Assembly: GCA_026126105.1 (NCBI GenBank)
Contig: JAHCJV010000062.1
Location: 1-34,455, forward strand
Direction: 5' to 3'
DNA length: 34,455 bases
Source: Enhydrobacter sp.
GTDB taxonomy: Bacteria > Pseudomonadota > Alphaproteobacteria > Reyranellales > Reyranellaceae
Position 1 is the first letter of the stretch. Each line of letters starts with the position of its first letter. A program made the position numbers and the translations under genes. The notes under the pieces were generated by a model, which made no database searches, was not told the DNA's origin, and saw only the letters and a list, made by a program, of their open reading frames with translations. Shown piece by piece: positions 10,129-18,372 of this stretch.

Positions 10129-10398
10129 ATGGTTGAAAAGCGACTTACCGGCGAGCAGCAGGCCGCCTACTGGCACAAGACGCGAAATCTCATGTGGCTG
10201 ATCCTCGCCGCATGGTTCTTCTTCAGCTTCGTGATCCACTTCTTTGCGCCACAGATGAACAACATCCGCATTCTGGGCTTCCCGCTGGGGTACTACATGG
10301 CGGCCCAAGGGTCGCTGATCGCCTTCGTCCTGATGTGCGTCTGGAACGCCAGGTCGCAGGACAGAATCGATAACGAATTCGGCGTTCAGGACGAATAA
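10129..10398 (+). CDS. DUF4212 small membrane protein, actP partner
   Basis: The 89-residue product has two predicted membrane helices (about 21-40 and 52-73) separated by a short loop with NNIRILGFPLG. This is the DUF4212 pattern (sodium/substrate symporter small subunit), regularly encoded directly before large actP-like symporters. GGAGGGAGCAGGAA just upstream of the ATG is a strong ribosome site. The gene ends 20 bp before actP, so the two form one operon. A helper or assembly subunit of the symporter is the usual proposal, without firm biochemical proof that I know of. Confidence 0.92.
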   Translation: MVEKRLTGEQQAAYWHKTRNLMWLILAAWFFFSFVIHFFAPQMNNIRILGFPLGYYMAAQGSLIAFVLMCVWNARSQDRIDNEFGVQDE

Positions 10399-10418
10399 CG
10401 GGGCAGGGGAGAACAACC

Positions 10419-12308
10419 ATGGCTGCCATGCAAGGCGGATTTCTCGCCAACCTCGGCAAGGTCTACGGCATCTATACCGGGACCTTTATCGGTTTCACGA
10501 TATTCATCGGGCTTCTCGAGGCTTTCGGCGTGCCGAACAGGATCCTGGGATATCTCTTTATCTTCCTGACGATCGGCGTTTACGCGCTGATCGGCTATCT
10601 GGCCCGAACGTCGGAGGTCAGCGAATACTACGTTGCTGGCCGCACTGTGCCGGCCTTCTACAACGGCATGGCAACCGGCGCCGACTGGATGAGCGCCGCG
10701 TCATTCATCGGCATGGCAGGCTCGCTCTATTTCGGCGGCTATGGCGGCCTCGCGTTCGTGCTGGGCTGGACCGGCGGCTATGTGCTGGTTTCGATTCTGA
10801 TGGCGCCGTACCTGCGAAAGTTCGGCCAGTTCACCGTGCCCGACTTCTTCAGTGCACGCTACGGCGGTAATTTCGCGCGAGCGCTGGCGGTGGTCGTGCT
10901 GATCACCGCGTCGTTCACCTACGTCGTGGCCCAGATCGTGGGCGTAGGCATCATCACGGCCCGCTTCCTCAATATCGGTTTCGAGATCGCCTGTTTCGTG
11001 GGCCTGCTCGGCATCCTGATGTGCTCGATGCTGGGCGGCATGAAGGCGGTCACCTGGACCCAGGTCGCGCAGTACATCATCCTGATCATCGCCTACCTGA
11101 TCCCGGTCGTCGTGCTGTCGGCCAAGGTCACCGGCATTCCGATTCCGCAGATCATGTACGGCCAGGCGCTCGAGAAGATCGCCGGGTTCGAGCAGAAATT
11201 CGGTATAACGCAGCCGTACACAGCGGCCTTCGTCGATGCCAAGGGTAGCTTCAGCGCGACGGCGATGTGGAACTACTTCGCCCTCATCCTCTGCCTTATG
11301 GTCGGCACGGCATCGCTTCCGCATATCCTGATGCGGTACTTCACGACGCCGTCGGTCAAGCAGGCCCGGGACTCGGTGGCCTGGTCTCTGTTCTTCATCT
11401 TCCTGCTCTACTTCACGGCGCCGGCCTATGCGGCCTTCGCCAAACTGGAAGTGTACCAGCACGTGATCGGTCAGCCGATCGCCCAGCTCCCGGCGTGGGT
11501 GGCCTCGTGGGGCAGCATCGGCCTGGTCGGTGCCTGCGACGCGGCCAACGCAGCGGAGGTTTTCAAGCTGTGCACCGGGGTCAAGGGCAATGCCGACGGC
11601 ATCCTCCAGCTCTCGGAGTTCCGTCTGCATACCGATGCGGTCGTGCTGGCAACGCCGGAGATCGCGGGTTTGCCCTACGTCATCTCCGGCCTGGTCGCGG
11701 CCGGCGGCCTGGCCGCCGCGCTCTCGACTGCGGACGGCTTGCTGCTCGCGATCGCCAACGCGCTCAGCCACGACATCTACTACAAGATGATCGACCCCAA
11801 CGCCGACACCAAGCGCCGGCTGGTCATCAGCCGCGTGCTCCTGGCGTTCGTGGCGTTGGTGGCGGCCTATGTGGCCGGCACGCTGGGCGCGGACATCCTG
11901 TTCCTGGTGTCGTGGGCCTTCTCCATGGCCGCCGCCGGTCTGTTCGCCGGCCTGGTGCTCGGCATCTGGTGGAAGCGGGCCGGCGACGCCGCAGGCGTCT
12001 GGGGCATCATCGCGGGATTCGGCCTGTGCATGTTCTTCCTCATCGGCACGGAGTTCTACGGACCATGGATGAAGTCGGCGCTGAGCTGGATGGGCACGAT
12101 CGACATCGTCAAGATCCGCGGTCGCGACGTCGCCTACATCTGGGGCATCAACAACATCTCGGTCGGTATCTTCGGTATTCCGACGGCGTTCCTCGTGATG
12201 TTGATCGTGGGATACATCGCGAAGCCGGCATCGCGCGAGATGCAGGACTTCATCGATTCGATCCGAGTCCCGTCGGGTTCGGTTCGCAACGCCGAAGCGG
12301 CACATTGA
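10419..12308 (+). CDS. actP: Cation/acetate symporter, large VC_2705-type subfamily
   Basis: The 629-residue SLC5-family protein has about 13-14 hydrophobic helices. The conserved region SEYYVAGRTVPAFYNGMATGADWMSAAS marks the SSS family, as does the later SLPHILMRYFTTPSV segment. It is longer than E. coli ActP (549), as usual for the DUF4212-linked subfamily, with an insertion around residues 340-420 between helices. It is expected to import acetate or similar short carboxylates with Na+ across the inner membrane. GGGGCAGGGGAGAA precedes the ATG. The operon ends in a strong terminator 22 bp after the stop. The nearby CrbS/CrbR-like pair fits acetate control. Substrate choice within this subfamily (acetate, propionate, pyruvate, others) cannot be read from sequence. 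Confidence 0.9.
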   Translation: MAAMQGGFLANLGKVYGIYTGTFIGFTIFIGLLEAFGVPNRILGYLFIFLTIGVYALIGYLARTSEVSEYYVAGRTVPAFYNGMATGADWMSAASFIGMAGSLYFGGYGGLAFVLGWTGGYVLVSILMAPYLRKFGQFTVPDFFSARYGGNFARALAVVVLITASFTYVVAQIVGVGIITARFLNIGFEIACFVGLLGILMCSMLGGMKAVTWTQVAQYIILIIAYLIPVVVLSAKVTGIPIPQIMYGQALEKIAGFEQKFGITQPYTAAFVDAKGSFSATAMWNYFALILCLMVGTASLPHILMRYFTTPSVKQARDSVAWSLFFIFLLYFTAPAYAAFAKLEVYQHVIGQPIAQLPAWVASWGSIGLVGACDAANAAEVFKLCTGVKGNADGILQLSEFRLHTDAVVLATPEIAGLPYVISGLVAAGGLAAALSTADGLLLAIANALSHDIYYKMIDPNADTKRRLVISRVLLAFVALVAAYVAGTLGADILFLVSWAFSMAAAGLFAGLVLGIWWKRAGDAAGVWGIIAGFGLCMFFLIGTEFYGPWMKSALSWMGTIDIVKIRGRDVAYIWGINNISVGIFGIPTAFLVMLIVGYIAKPASREMQDFIDSIRVPSGSVRNAEAAH

Positions 12309-12330
12309 TTGCCCGCAGCACGTGATCTAG

Positions 12331-12366
12331 GGAGGGGCGGGGTGCAGACCCCGCCCCTCCTTTTTT
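12331..12366 (+). terminator. Strong intrinsic terminator after actP
   Basis: A perfect 13-bp stem (GGAGGGGCGGGGT at 12331-12343, ACCCCGCCCCTCC at 12348-12360) with loop GCAG is followed by six T residues (12361-12366). It starts 22 bp after the actP stop. The T tract ends 8 bases before the next ATG. Confidence 0.95.
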
Positions 12367-12373
12367 GGCGCCG

Positions 12374-12694
12374 ATGAACCAGCCGGATTTCTTCTGGGGC
12401 TATCTGCCCTTCTGGATCCTCAATTACGGCCTGTCGCTTGTCGCCTGGGCCTGCGTTGGACGGTGGGCCCTGTCGTTCTTCATGCCGGCGGTTCAGCCGC
12501 AGAACTACATCTGGCGCTCGTTCGTTTGGCTCACCGCATGGGCGGTCGCTGCGGCGCGCTTCATCACGCCCAGCTCCATCGGTCCGCGCTGGATGCCGCT
12601 GGTGGCTTCCTTCTGGATCTTCTGGGTTCGGCTCGGCGTCTATTTCCTGCTGGCGGGTCTTGGCATGACGCCGCATCTCGCGGGCATGGCTTGA
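12374..12694 (+). CDS. Small three-helix membrane protein of unknown function
   Basis: The 106-residue product is very hydrophobic and rich in Trp and Phe, with about three membrane helices (residues 8-30, 45-62, 75-97). A loop with FITPSSIGPRWMP has some resemblance to YggT-type proteins, but I would not assign that family. ATG at 12374 is taken as the start; TTG at 12365 would lie inside the terminator T tract. No ribosome site is visible between terminator and ATG. One base separates its stop from the next gene, so the two are surely cotranslated. Transcription must come by read-through of the terminator or from a promoter I cannot see. Confidence 0.72.
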   Translation: MNQPDFFWGYLPFWILNYGLSLVAWACVGRWALSFFMPAVQPQNYIWRSFVWLTAWAVAAARFITPSSIGPRWMPLVASFWIFWVRLGVYFLLAGLGMTPHLAGMA

Positions 12695-12695
12695 C

Positions 12696-13025
12696 ATGGT
12701 CAAGCATCAGGTCTTCGCCCTCGTTCTCGGCCTCGCGGTCTTCAACGGGATCTTCTCGCCGCTGGTTCAGCTGGTCGCCGCCTATAGCTTCATGTGGGCG
12801 CCGCCCTGGCTTCCGGCAGACCCCTCGGTCACGTTCTATCTTTCGAGCCTGATCCTCTCCACGACGACACTCCTCGTCGCGGGGATTCCCGTCGCGGTCA
12901 TCGAGCACCTCATCCCCGCGTCGCGCGAGGCTCCGGGGCCGAACTGGATCTGGGCGCTGGCGTGCCTGGTCCTGTGCTTTCCGGCCTTCATTCGGCTCTT
13001 GCTCATCTCCGGCGTGGCGCAATAG
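12696..13025 (+). CDS. Small membrane protein of unknown function
   Basis: The 109-residue product has about three hydrophobic helices (residues 7-34, 46-69, 84-105), with the charged segment EHLIPASREAPGPNW between the last two. No characterised family is recognised. It starts one base after the stop of the preceding small membrane protein and ends 19 bp before the next one, so the three form a compact run. The genes may encode parts of one membrane complex, which is inference from spacing and shared character only. Confidence 0.72.
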   Translation: MVKHQVFALVLGLAVFNGIFSPLVQLVAAYSFMWAPPWLPADPSVTFYLSSLILSTTTLLVAGIPVAVIEHLIPASREAPGPNWIWALACLVLCFPAFIRLLLISGVAQ

Positions 13026-13044
13026 CCTCGGCCTGGGAGCCGAC

Positions 13045-13410
13045 ATGGATCGCATCGAGTACCTTGCGGACTTCACCGTCAAACGCGGCTGCGCCTTCGC
13101 CCTGCTGGCGATCGGCACGGTGATGCTCGGGCTCTCCTACGATCTGATGCTGTGCTTCAAGTCGGGCGCCATTCTCCAGGCGCTGCACGGGTCGGTGCTC
13201 GGGGTCTTCGCCTACAAGGCGCCAACCTGGAACCACCGCTCGACGGAGTTGTGGACCCTGCTGAACAAGGGCGCGGATCTGCCCCCGGGCTATCCACCCG
13301 AGCTTCTGCTCGAGGTCTTGCGCAAGACCTATACCCGCTATGCCGAGTACAGCGGCGTTGTCGCGCTGCTGTTGAGCGCTGCCGCCGCAATCGTTTGGAT
13401 AGTGCGATAG
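13045..13410 (+). CDS. Small membrane protein of unknown function with central soluble loop
   Basis: The 121-residue product has hydrophobic helices at about 16-35 and 101-119, and possibly a weak one near 40-56. The middle part is hydrophilic and contains KAPTWNHRSTELWTLLNKGADLPPGYPPELLLEVL. GGGAG lies 5 bases before the ATG. It is the last gene of the three-gene membrane run and converges on the carboxyltransferase gene with a 33-bp gap. I recognise no family. Confidence 0.72.
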   Translation: MDRIEYLADFTVKRGCAFALLAIGTVMLGLSYDLMLCFKSGAILQALHGSVLGVFAYKAPTWNHRSTELWTLLNKGADLPPGYPPELLLEVLRKTYTRYAEYSGVVALLLSAAAAIVWIVR

Positions 13411-13443
13411 CTCGATCGCAGGCCGTCAATCAGCAACACCGAC

Positions 13444-15021
13444 TCAGATCGGCGCGATGGAGCGGTATTTCGGCGGATGGTCCATCGGCCGGCGGGGCAG
13501 GGTGCTGGCGAAGACCTCTGCCAGCCGGAGGCGGGTGTCGCGCGGGTCGATGATGTCGTCGATACCGAAGCCCTCGGCGCCGCGCAGGGCGCCGATCTTC
13601 GTGCGGGTCTCGTCGATCATCTCCTGGCGGCGCTTCATGGGATCGGGCGCGCTGAGATACTCCTTGCGGAAAGCGACGTCGATCGCGCCCTCGATCGACA
13701 TGGCGCAGATCTCCGCCGAGGGCCAGGCGAAGCAGGCATCGGCTGCGAAGCTGCGGCCGCCGCACATCGCGAAGTACCCCAGCCCATAGCCCTTGCGCAC
13801 TACGACGGATACGCGCGGCACGGTCGCGTGGCCCCATTCGAAGACCAGCTTGGCGCTGCGCCGTCCGAGCGTCGTGCGCTCCGCGCTCGATCCGATCGAG
13901 AAGCCCGGCACGTCGACGAACGAGACGATCGGCAGGCCGTAGGCGTCGCACAGCGCGATGAAATGGGCGCCCTTGTCGCACGCATCGGAATTGATCATGC
14001 CGCCCAGCCGTTGCGGCTGGTTGGCGAGGAAGCCGACCGGCCGGCCGCCGATGCGGGCCAGGGCCGTCACCATGTTTGCCGCGAATGTCGGTTTCAGCTC
14101 GAAGTAGCTGTCGGCATCGGCGACCAGGCGTAGCACCTTGCGCACGTCGTAGGCCTTGCGCGTCGAGACCGGCACGAGATCGAGCACGCCGTCGTCGATG
14201 CGGCCGACAGGCGGATGGTCACGCAGCGCCGTCGCTGCCCGTGCGTTGGTCGGCAGGTAGGACAGGAAGCGACGCGCGGCATCGAATGCCTCGTCCTCGC
14301 TGGCGACGCCGAGATCGGCCAGCCCCTGTCGGTCGACCTGCACCTCCACCCCACCGAGCGCCTGCGCTTCGACCTCCTCGCCGGTCGCCGCCTTGACAAG
14401 CGCCGGCCCGGCAATGCCCATGGTCGAGACACCGCGGACCATGACGACCAGATCGGCCATGCCGGCGTAGTTGGTCGGCCCGGCGAAGCCCGCGCCCAGC
14501 ATCAGCGCGACCATGGGCACCCAGCCCGAGGCACGCGCGAAATTGTGGAACGTCGCGTTGGCGTTGGCGAAGTGTCGGGCGTCCTGGCCGTCCTGGATGC
14601 GGTGCCCCCCACCGTCGAGCATCATCACCAGCGGCAGGCCGCGCGAGATGGCGAGCTGCAGCGCGCGCTGGATCTTGGCGCTGCCGAGCCTTCCGATGCT
14701 GCCGCCGAACACGGCAAAGTCCTGCGAGAAGACGACGACCGGCCGGCCGTCGATCAGGCCGGTGCCGACGACGACGCCGTCGGCCGGCGACAGGGTGCGT
14801 GCCGGCGGCGTCGCACCGCTGTCGCTCTCCTCGGCCGCGACCAAGCCGCCGATCTCGGCGAACGATCCGGCATCGAGCAACCGATCTATGCGGGTGCGGG
14901 CGCTCAGCGTGCCGCGCCTGGCGAGCCGCGCCATCGCCGGACCGCGCCCCTCGTCCATCAAAGTCCCGCGCACCGCTTCGATGCCGTCGATCAGATCGCG
15001 CATTGTCTTGTCGTTCGACAT
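13444..15021 (-). CDS. Acyl-CoA carboxylase/decarboxylase carboxyltransferase (beta) subunit, first paralogue
   Basis: The 525-residue product has the two crotonase-like carboxyltransferase domains of the propionyl/methylmalonyl-CoA carboxyltransferase family. Landmarks are LSPADGVVVGTG, VVVFSQDFAVFGGSIG, GVSTMGIAGPALVKAATGEEV, the second-domain VDVPGFSIGSSAER and KGYGLGYFAM. Such subunits move CO2 between carboxybiotin and an acyl-CoA. The usual LGG-x-x-x-H segment reads LGGVEVQV here, so a family-typical His is missing. AGGGTG lies just before the ATG. It is 45 bp downstream of the CoA-ligase gene in the TetR operon. No biotin carboxylase or biotin carrier gene is in the window, so partners must be elsewhere. 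The substrate is unknown. Confidence 0.88.
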   Translation of the reverse strand: MSNDKTMRDLIDGIEAVRGTLMDEGRGPAMARLARRGTLSARTRIDRLLDAGSFAEIGGLVAAEESDSGATPPARTLSPADGVVVGTGLIDGRPVVVFSQDFAVFGGSIGRLGSAKIQRALQLAISRGLPLVMMLDGGGHRIQDGQDARHFANANATFHNFARASGWVPMVALMLGAGFAGPTNYAGMADLVVMVRGVSTMGIAGPALVKAATGEEVEAQALGGVEVQVDRQGLADLGVASEDEAFDAARRFLSYLPTNARAATALRDHPPVGRIDDGVLDLVPVSTRKAYDVRKVLRLVADADSYFELKPTFAANMVTALARIGGRPVGFLANQPQRLGGMINSDACDKGAHFIALCDAYGLPIVSFVDVPGFSIGSSAERTTLGRRSAKLVFEWGHATVPRVSVVVRKGYGLGYFAMCGGRSFAADACFAWPSAEICAMSIEGAIDVAFRKEYLSAPDPMKRRQEMIDETRTKIGALRGAEGFGIDDIIDPRDTRLRLAEVFASTLPRRPMDHPPKYRSIAPI

Positions 15022-15066
15022 TACACCCTCATGGGAGCGCGCCCGCGCATGACATCCAGAGCCATC

Positions 15067-16653
15067 TTACCGGGTCGCCGAAAGGCGTTCGCGCCGGACG
15101 CGGATGCCGGCGGCTTCGCGGTCCCAGGTATCGGCGGTGACGCCTTCATCGCGCAGCAGGTTCTTCTGCACTTTCTGCGTCGGCGTCTTGGGCAGCTCGG
15201 GCAGGATGCGCACGTAGCGCGGCACCATGAAATGCGCCATGCGCGGCATCAGGAACTGGAGCAGCTCGGCCGGATCGATCGTCCTGCCGGCGACCGGCGC
15301 CACGACCGCCAGCACGTCGTCCTCGCCGAACTCCGACGGCACGCCCACGGCCGCGGCTTCGCGCACCGCCGGATGCGCGTTGACCTCGGCCTCGACCTCG
15401 AAGGAGGAGATGTTCTCGCCGCGGCGCCGGATCGCGTCCTTCAGCCGGTCGACGAAGAAGAAGTTGCCGGCTTCGTCGCGGCGAAAGGCGTCGCCGGTAT
15501 GGAACCAGCCGTTGCGCCACGCCTTGGCCGTGGCTTCCGGATTGTTGTGATAGCCGTGGTTCATCGACCACGGAATGTCGCTGCGCACGATCAGCTCGCC
15601 GACGACGCCCGGCGCCACCTCACAGTCGTTGTCGTCGACGATGCGGGCATCGATGCCGTCACGCGGCCGGCCGCAGGTGCCGCGAACTTGCGGATTGCGT
15701 TCGGAGACCAGCGGCCACGACGTCTCGGTCATGTTGAACGTGGTGTAGACATCGACGCCGAAGCGCTCGGCAAAGACGTCGGACGCGTCGCTCAGGGGAA
15801 CCAGCACGACCTTCCTGAGTGGATGGTCGCGATCGCGCGCCGTCGGTGGCGCCTTGAGCAGGAACGGCACCATGGCGCCCAGCAGGGTGAGGCAGGTCGA
15901 CTGCGTGCGGCGCGTCACGTCCCAGAAGCTGTCGGTGTCGAACGCCTCGACCAGCGCGATCGACGCGCCCTTGACCAGCATGCGGTAGATCGCGCCGGTG
16001 CCGCCGGCATGGAACATCGGCAGGTTGACCAGATTCCGGTCGGTCGACGCGGCAGCATAGAAGGCGTGCGCGGCCGAGGCCGCCTGCAGGTAGGAACACA
16101 GCACGCCCTTGGACGGGCCGGTTGTGCCCGAGGTGTAGATCACCGATTGCGTGTCCCACGGCATGATCTCGCGCTCGGGCGCCGGTACCTGTGCGCCTGC
16201 GAGGCGGAGCGCGTCCGCGCCGTCGAGCGCCACCCGCTGCTCGAGCTGCCCGGTGTCGATCGCGTCGAGGCGCGGCAGGAGGTCCGGATGGGCGACGATG
16301 AGGCGCGCGCCGGACGACTGCACCGCGTGCTCCAGCAGCTTGCCGCGATAGGCGAGGTTCAGCGGCACGTAGATCGCGCCGAGATAGTTGATGGCGAACC
16401 AGACGCGCAGCGCATCGGGGCCGTTGGGCAGCCAGGTGAGGACCGTGTCGCCCTGCGCTACGCCCTCGCCGGCGAGCGCGGCGGCGGTCTCCTGCGTGGC
16501 GCGCTGCAGCTCGGCATAGGTCCAGGTCTGGTCGGTCGCCGCGAAGACCGCGAACACCTTGTCTGGCGTCTCCCGCGCGCGCCTGTCGAGCAGCGGCCGG
16601 AGCACGCAGTCCTCCGGCGCGGGAATGCGCGGATCGTACCAGCGGCGGCTCAT
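15067..16653 (-). CDS. Class I adenylate-forming acyl-CoA ligase (CaiC-like)
   Basis: The 528-residue ANL-superfamily enzyme has the phosphate-binding loop YTSGTTGPSKG (173-183), the FNMTET motif, WFHTGD with DRLKDAIRRRGENIS, and the C-terminal PKTPTQK segment whose Lys (about 494) is the catalytic lysine; the family's usual Gly before it is Gln here. It should activate a carboxylic acid to its CoA thioester using ATP, in the cytoplasm. Sequence style is that of crotonobetaine/carnitine-CoA ligase annotations, but the acid cannot be named. The ATG at 16651-16653 overlaps the TGA of the TetR gene (ATGA). A longer in-frame upstream extension overlaps TetR and is rejected. It supplies the CoA ester the neighbouring carboxyltransferases would need. 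Confidence 0.88.
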   Translation of the reverse strand: MSRRWYDPRIPAPEDCVLRPLLDRRARETPDKVFAVFAATDQTWTYAELQRATQETAAALAGEGVAQGDTVLTWLPNGPDALRVWFAINYLGAIYVPLNLAYRGKLLEHAVQSSGARLIVAHPDLLPRLDAIDTGQLEQRVALDGADALRLAGAQVPAPEREIMPWDTQSVIYTSGTTGPSKGVLCSYLQAASAAHAFYAAASTDRNLVNLPMFHAGGTGAIYRMLVKGASIALVEAFDTDSFWDVTRRTQSTCLTLLGAMVPFLLKAPPTARDRDHPLRKVVLVPLSDASDVFAERFGVDVYTTFNMTETSWPLVSERNPQVRGTCGRPRDGIDARIVDDNDCEVAPGVVGELIVRSDIPWSMNHGYHNNPEATAKAWRNGWFHTGDAFRRDEAGNFFFVDRLKDAIRRRGENISSFEVEAEVNAHPAVREAAAVGVPSEFGEDDVLAVVAPVAGRTIDPAELLQFLMPRMAHFMVPRYVRILPELPKTPTQKVQKNLLRDEGVTADTWDREAAGIRVRRERLSATR

Positions 16654-17306
16654 TTGGCTCTCCGCGCCTTGGGGGTGCCCAGCCGGTCGCGACAGTGAGC
16701 CAGGAGGATAGCCTTGGCCTGGGCCAGGTCCTTGTGCGAGCCGTCCATCAGGTACTGCATCATCAGGCCGCGCATTGCCGCGTGCAGGAAGCGGGCTTCG
16801 GCCTCGCAATCGATATCCTTGCGGATCTCGCCGGTCGCTTGTCCTTCGCGCATGTGGACGACGAGGCCCGCGGTCCAGCGGCCGGTGAAGGCGGCGACTG
16901 GCTTCCTCATCTCCGGCATGACGGATTGCGACGCCGTGTAGATCGCATGCAGCGCCGCCGTGGCCGAATCGCTGCGGTCGATGCTTGCGAGATGCGCCTT
17001 CACGCGCAGCTCGATCGCCTCGAGTCCCGACCTGCCCGCGAGGATCGTGGCGAGGTGACCGTGGAACCAGCTCTCTGTCGCGGCCAGCAGCGCGCGCACG
17101 AGGCCGAGCTTGGTGCCGTAGCGTTCGACCGGCAGGCCGCGGCTATAGCCCGCCGCGATGCCGACCTCGGCCAGGCTGGTGCCCGCAACGCCGTGCCGCG
17201 CGATCAACTTGGCCGCAGCCCTCATCATGCGGCGGTCCGATTCGCCGCGCCGGTTGGCCTGCGAGCGCCGCACCGGTTCCGCTATTTCGTGTGTCGAGAC
17301 TGTCAT
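16650..17306 (-). CDS. TetR-family transcriptional regulator
   Basis: The 218-residue product has an N-terminal TetR helix-turn-helix (about 22-70: RRMMRAAAKLIARHGVAGTS, then LAEVGIAAGYSRG and YGTKLGLVRALL) and a helical ligand-binding domain. The ligand is likely a CoA ester or free acid of the pathway, by analogy with TetR members in acyl-CoA clusters. It is the first gene of the minus-strand arm, translationally coupled to the CoA ligase, and is divergent from the binding-protein gene. A 30-bp palindrome starts 15 bp upstream of its ATG, so it very probably controls itself and both arms. Confidence 0.9.
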   Translation of the reverse strand: MTVSTHEIAEPVRRSQANRRGESDRRMMRAAAKLIARHGVAGTSLAEVGIAAGYSRGLPVERYGTKLGLVRALLAATESWFHGHLATILAGRSGLEAIELRVKAHLASIDRSDSATAALHAIYTASQSVMPEMRKPVAAFTGRWTAGLVVHMREGQATGEIRKDIDCEAEARFLHAAMRGLMMQYLMDGSHKDLAQAKAILLAHCRDRLGTPKARRAK

Positions 17307-17320
17307 CGTGAGGATGACGG

Positions 17321-17350
17321 TAACACTTGCTTGTCGATAAGCAAGTATTA
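17321..17350. promoter_or_regulatory. 30-bp near-perfect palindrome, candidate TetR operator
   Basis: The half-sites are TAACACTTGCTTGTC and GATAAGCAAGTATTA; 13 of 15 base pairs match. The core is ACTTGCTT (17325-17332), six bases, AAGCAAGT (17339-17346). It lies in the 79-bp gap between the divergent TetR and binding-protein genes, the standard place for an autoregulatory TetR operator. A single dimer, or two dimers on opposite faces, could bind a site this long. Confidence 0.8.
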
Positions 17351-17385
17351 GGCTGAGAGGAACAAATGATCCGGGAGGAATTCAG

Positions 17386-18372
17386 ATGAGGAAGCTCTGG
17401 TCGGTTACAGTGGGGGTCGCGGGTTGCGTGGTAGCGGCTGCCCTGTCGTGGCAGGCGCTCGCGCAGCAGGCCGCATTCCCGACCAAGCCGATTCGGATGC
17501 TGTACGGTTTCGCGCCGGGAGGCTCCGGCGATCTCGCCGCGCGTCTGCTGGCCGATGTAGCGACCAGGACGCTGGGGCAGCCCGTCGTCGTGGAGAATCG
17601 CACCGGCGCAAACGGGATGATCGCGGCCGAAGGCGCCGCCAGGAGTTCGCCCGACGGCCACACCGTGCTTTATTGCACCACCGGCAACATGACGATCATC
17701 ACCGAGCTGCCCGGCACCAAGCTCGCCGTCAACCCGGCGACGGAACTTGTTGGCTTGAGCCAGATGCTGCGGTCCACCTTTGGCCTGGTGGTCGGTAAGG
17801 ACAGTCCCTGGAAGACGACCCAGGACATCATCGATGCGGCGCGCGCCAAGCCCGGTTCGGTGAGCTATGCAAGTCCCGGCGTCGGGTCGGTGCAGCATCT
17901 GTCCGGTGAGCTGCTGAGCCAGAAGGCGGGCATCAAGATGATCCACGTCCCCTATCGCGGATCGCAGGCGGCGATTCCCGATCTGATAAGCGGCCAGACC
18001 GGCTTCTCGATCACCAATCTCGGCGACACGATCCCGCACATAAAGCAGGGCACGTTGCGCCTCATCGCGCTCGGCGACCCGCTTGGCCGGCAGTTCTTCC
18101 CCGACGCGCCGATGATCGGCGACGTCGTGCCGGGCTTCGAGACCTATGCCTGGTTCGGCCTCTGCGGACCGCTCGGCCTCCCGCCGGCGGTAGTCAAGCG
18201 CTGGGAGGACGCGGTCAAGGCGACCGTGGAGGATCCCGTCGTCAGCAAGAAGCTGCTCGACAACGGCATGGTGCCGGCGTTCGCCGATTCCGCCACGCTG
18301 ATGAAGACCATGGAGGAGAACCGGAAGGGCTATCGCGAGGTGATCCGCGCGGCGGGCATCAAGGTCGAGTGA
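17386..18372 (+). CDS. Bug-type (tripartite tricarboxylate transporter) periplasmic solute-binding protein
   Basis: The 328-residue product has a signal peptide cleaved probably after ALA at residue 26, followed by the Bug-family start FPTKPIRMLYGFAPGGSGDLAAR and the segment VENRTGANGMIAAEGAA. Bug proteins bind carboxylates (citrate, glutamate, aromatic acids and others) in the periplasm. GGGAGGAATTCAG gives a strong ribosome site. The membrane subunits TctA and TctB are absent nearby, as is common for orphan Bug proteins. It is the first gene of the plus-strand arm and overlaps the second carboxyltransferase gene by one base (TGATG). It probably captures the acid that the cluster activates and carboxylates or decarboxylates. 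Confidence 0.92.
   Translation: MRKLWSVTVGVAGCVVAAALSWQALAQQAAFPTKPIRMLYGFAPGGSGDLAARLLADVATRTLGQPVVVENRTGANGMIAAEGAARSSPDGHTVLYCTTGNMTIITELPGTKLAVNPATELVGLSQMLRSTFGLVVGKDSPWKTTQDIIDAARAKPGSVSYASPGVGSVQHLSGELLSQKAGIKMIHVPYRGSQAAIPDLISGQTGFSITNLGDTIPHIKQGTLRLIALGDPLGRQFFPDAPMIGDVVPGFETYAWFGLCGPLGLPPAVVKRWEDAVKATVEDPVVSKKLLDNGMVPAFADSATLMKTMEENRKGYREVIRAAGIKVE

Noticed and set aside
9998..10201. 67-codon frame before and into the DUF4212 gene
   Set aside because: It overlaps the well-supported DUF4212 start in another frame and has no recognisable features.
14215..16698. 827-codon open frame on the plus strand opposite the carboxyltransferase and CoA ligase
   Set aside because: It is antisense to two genes with family motifs; the composition is typical of shadow frames.
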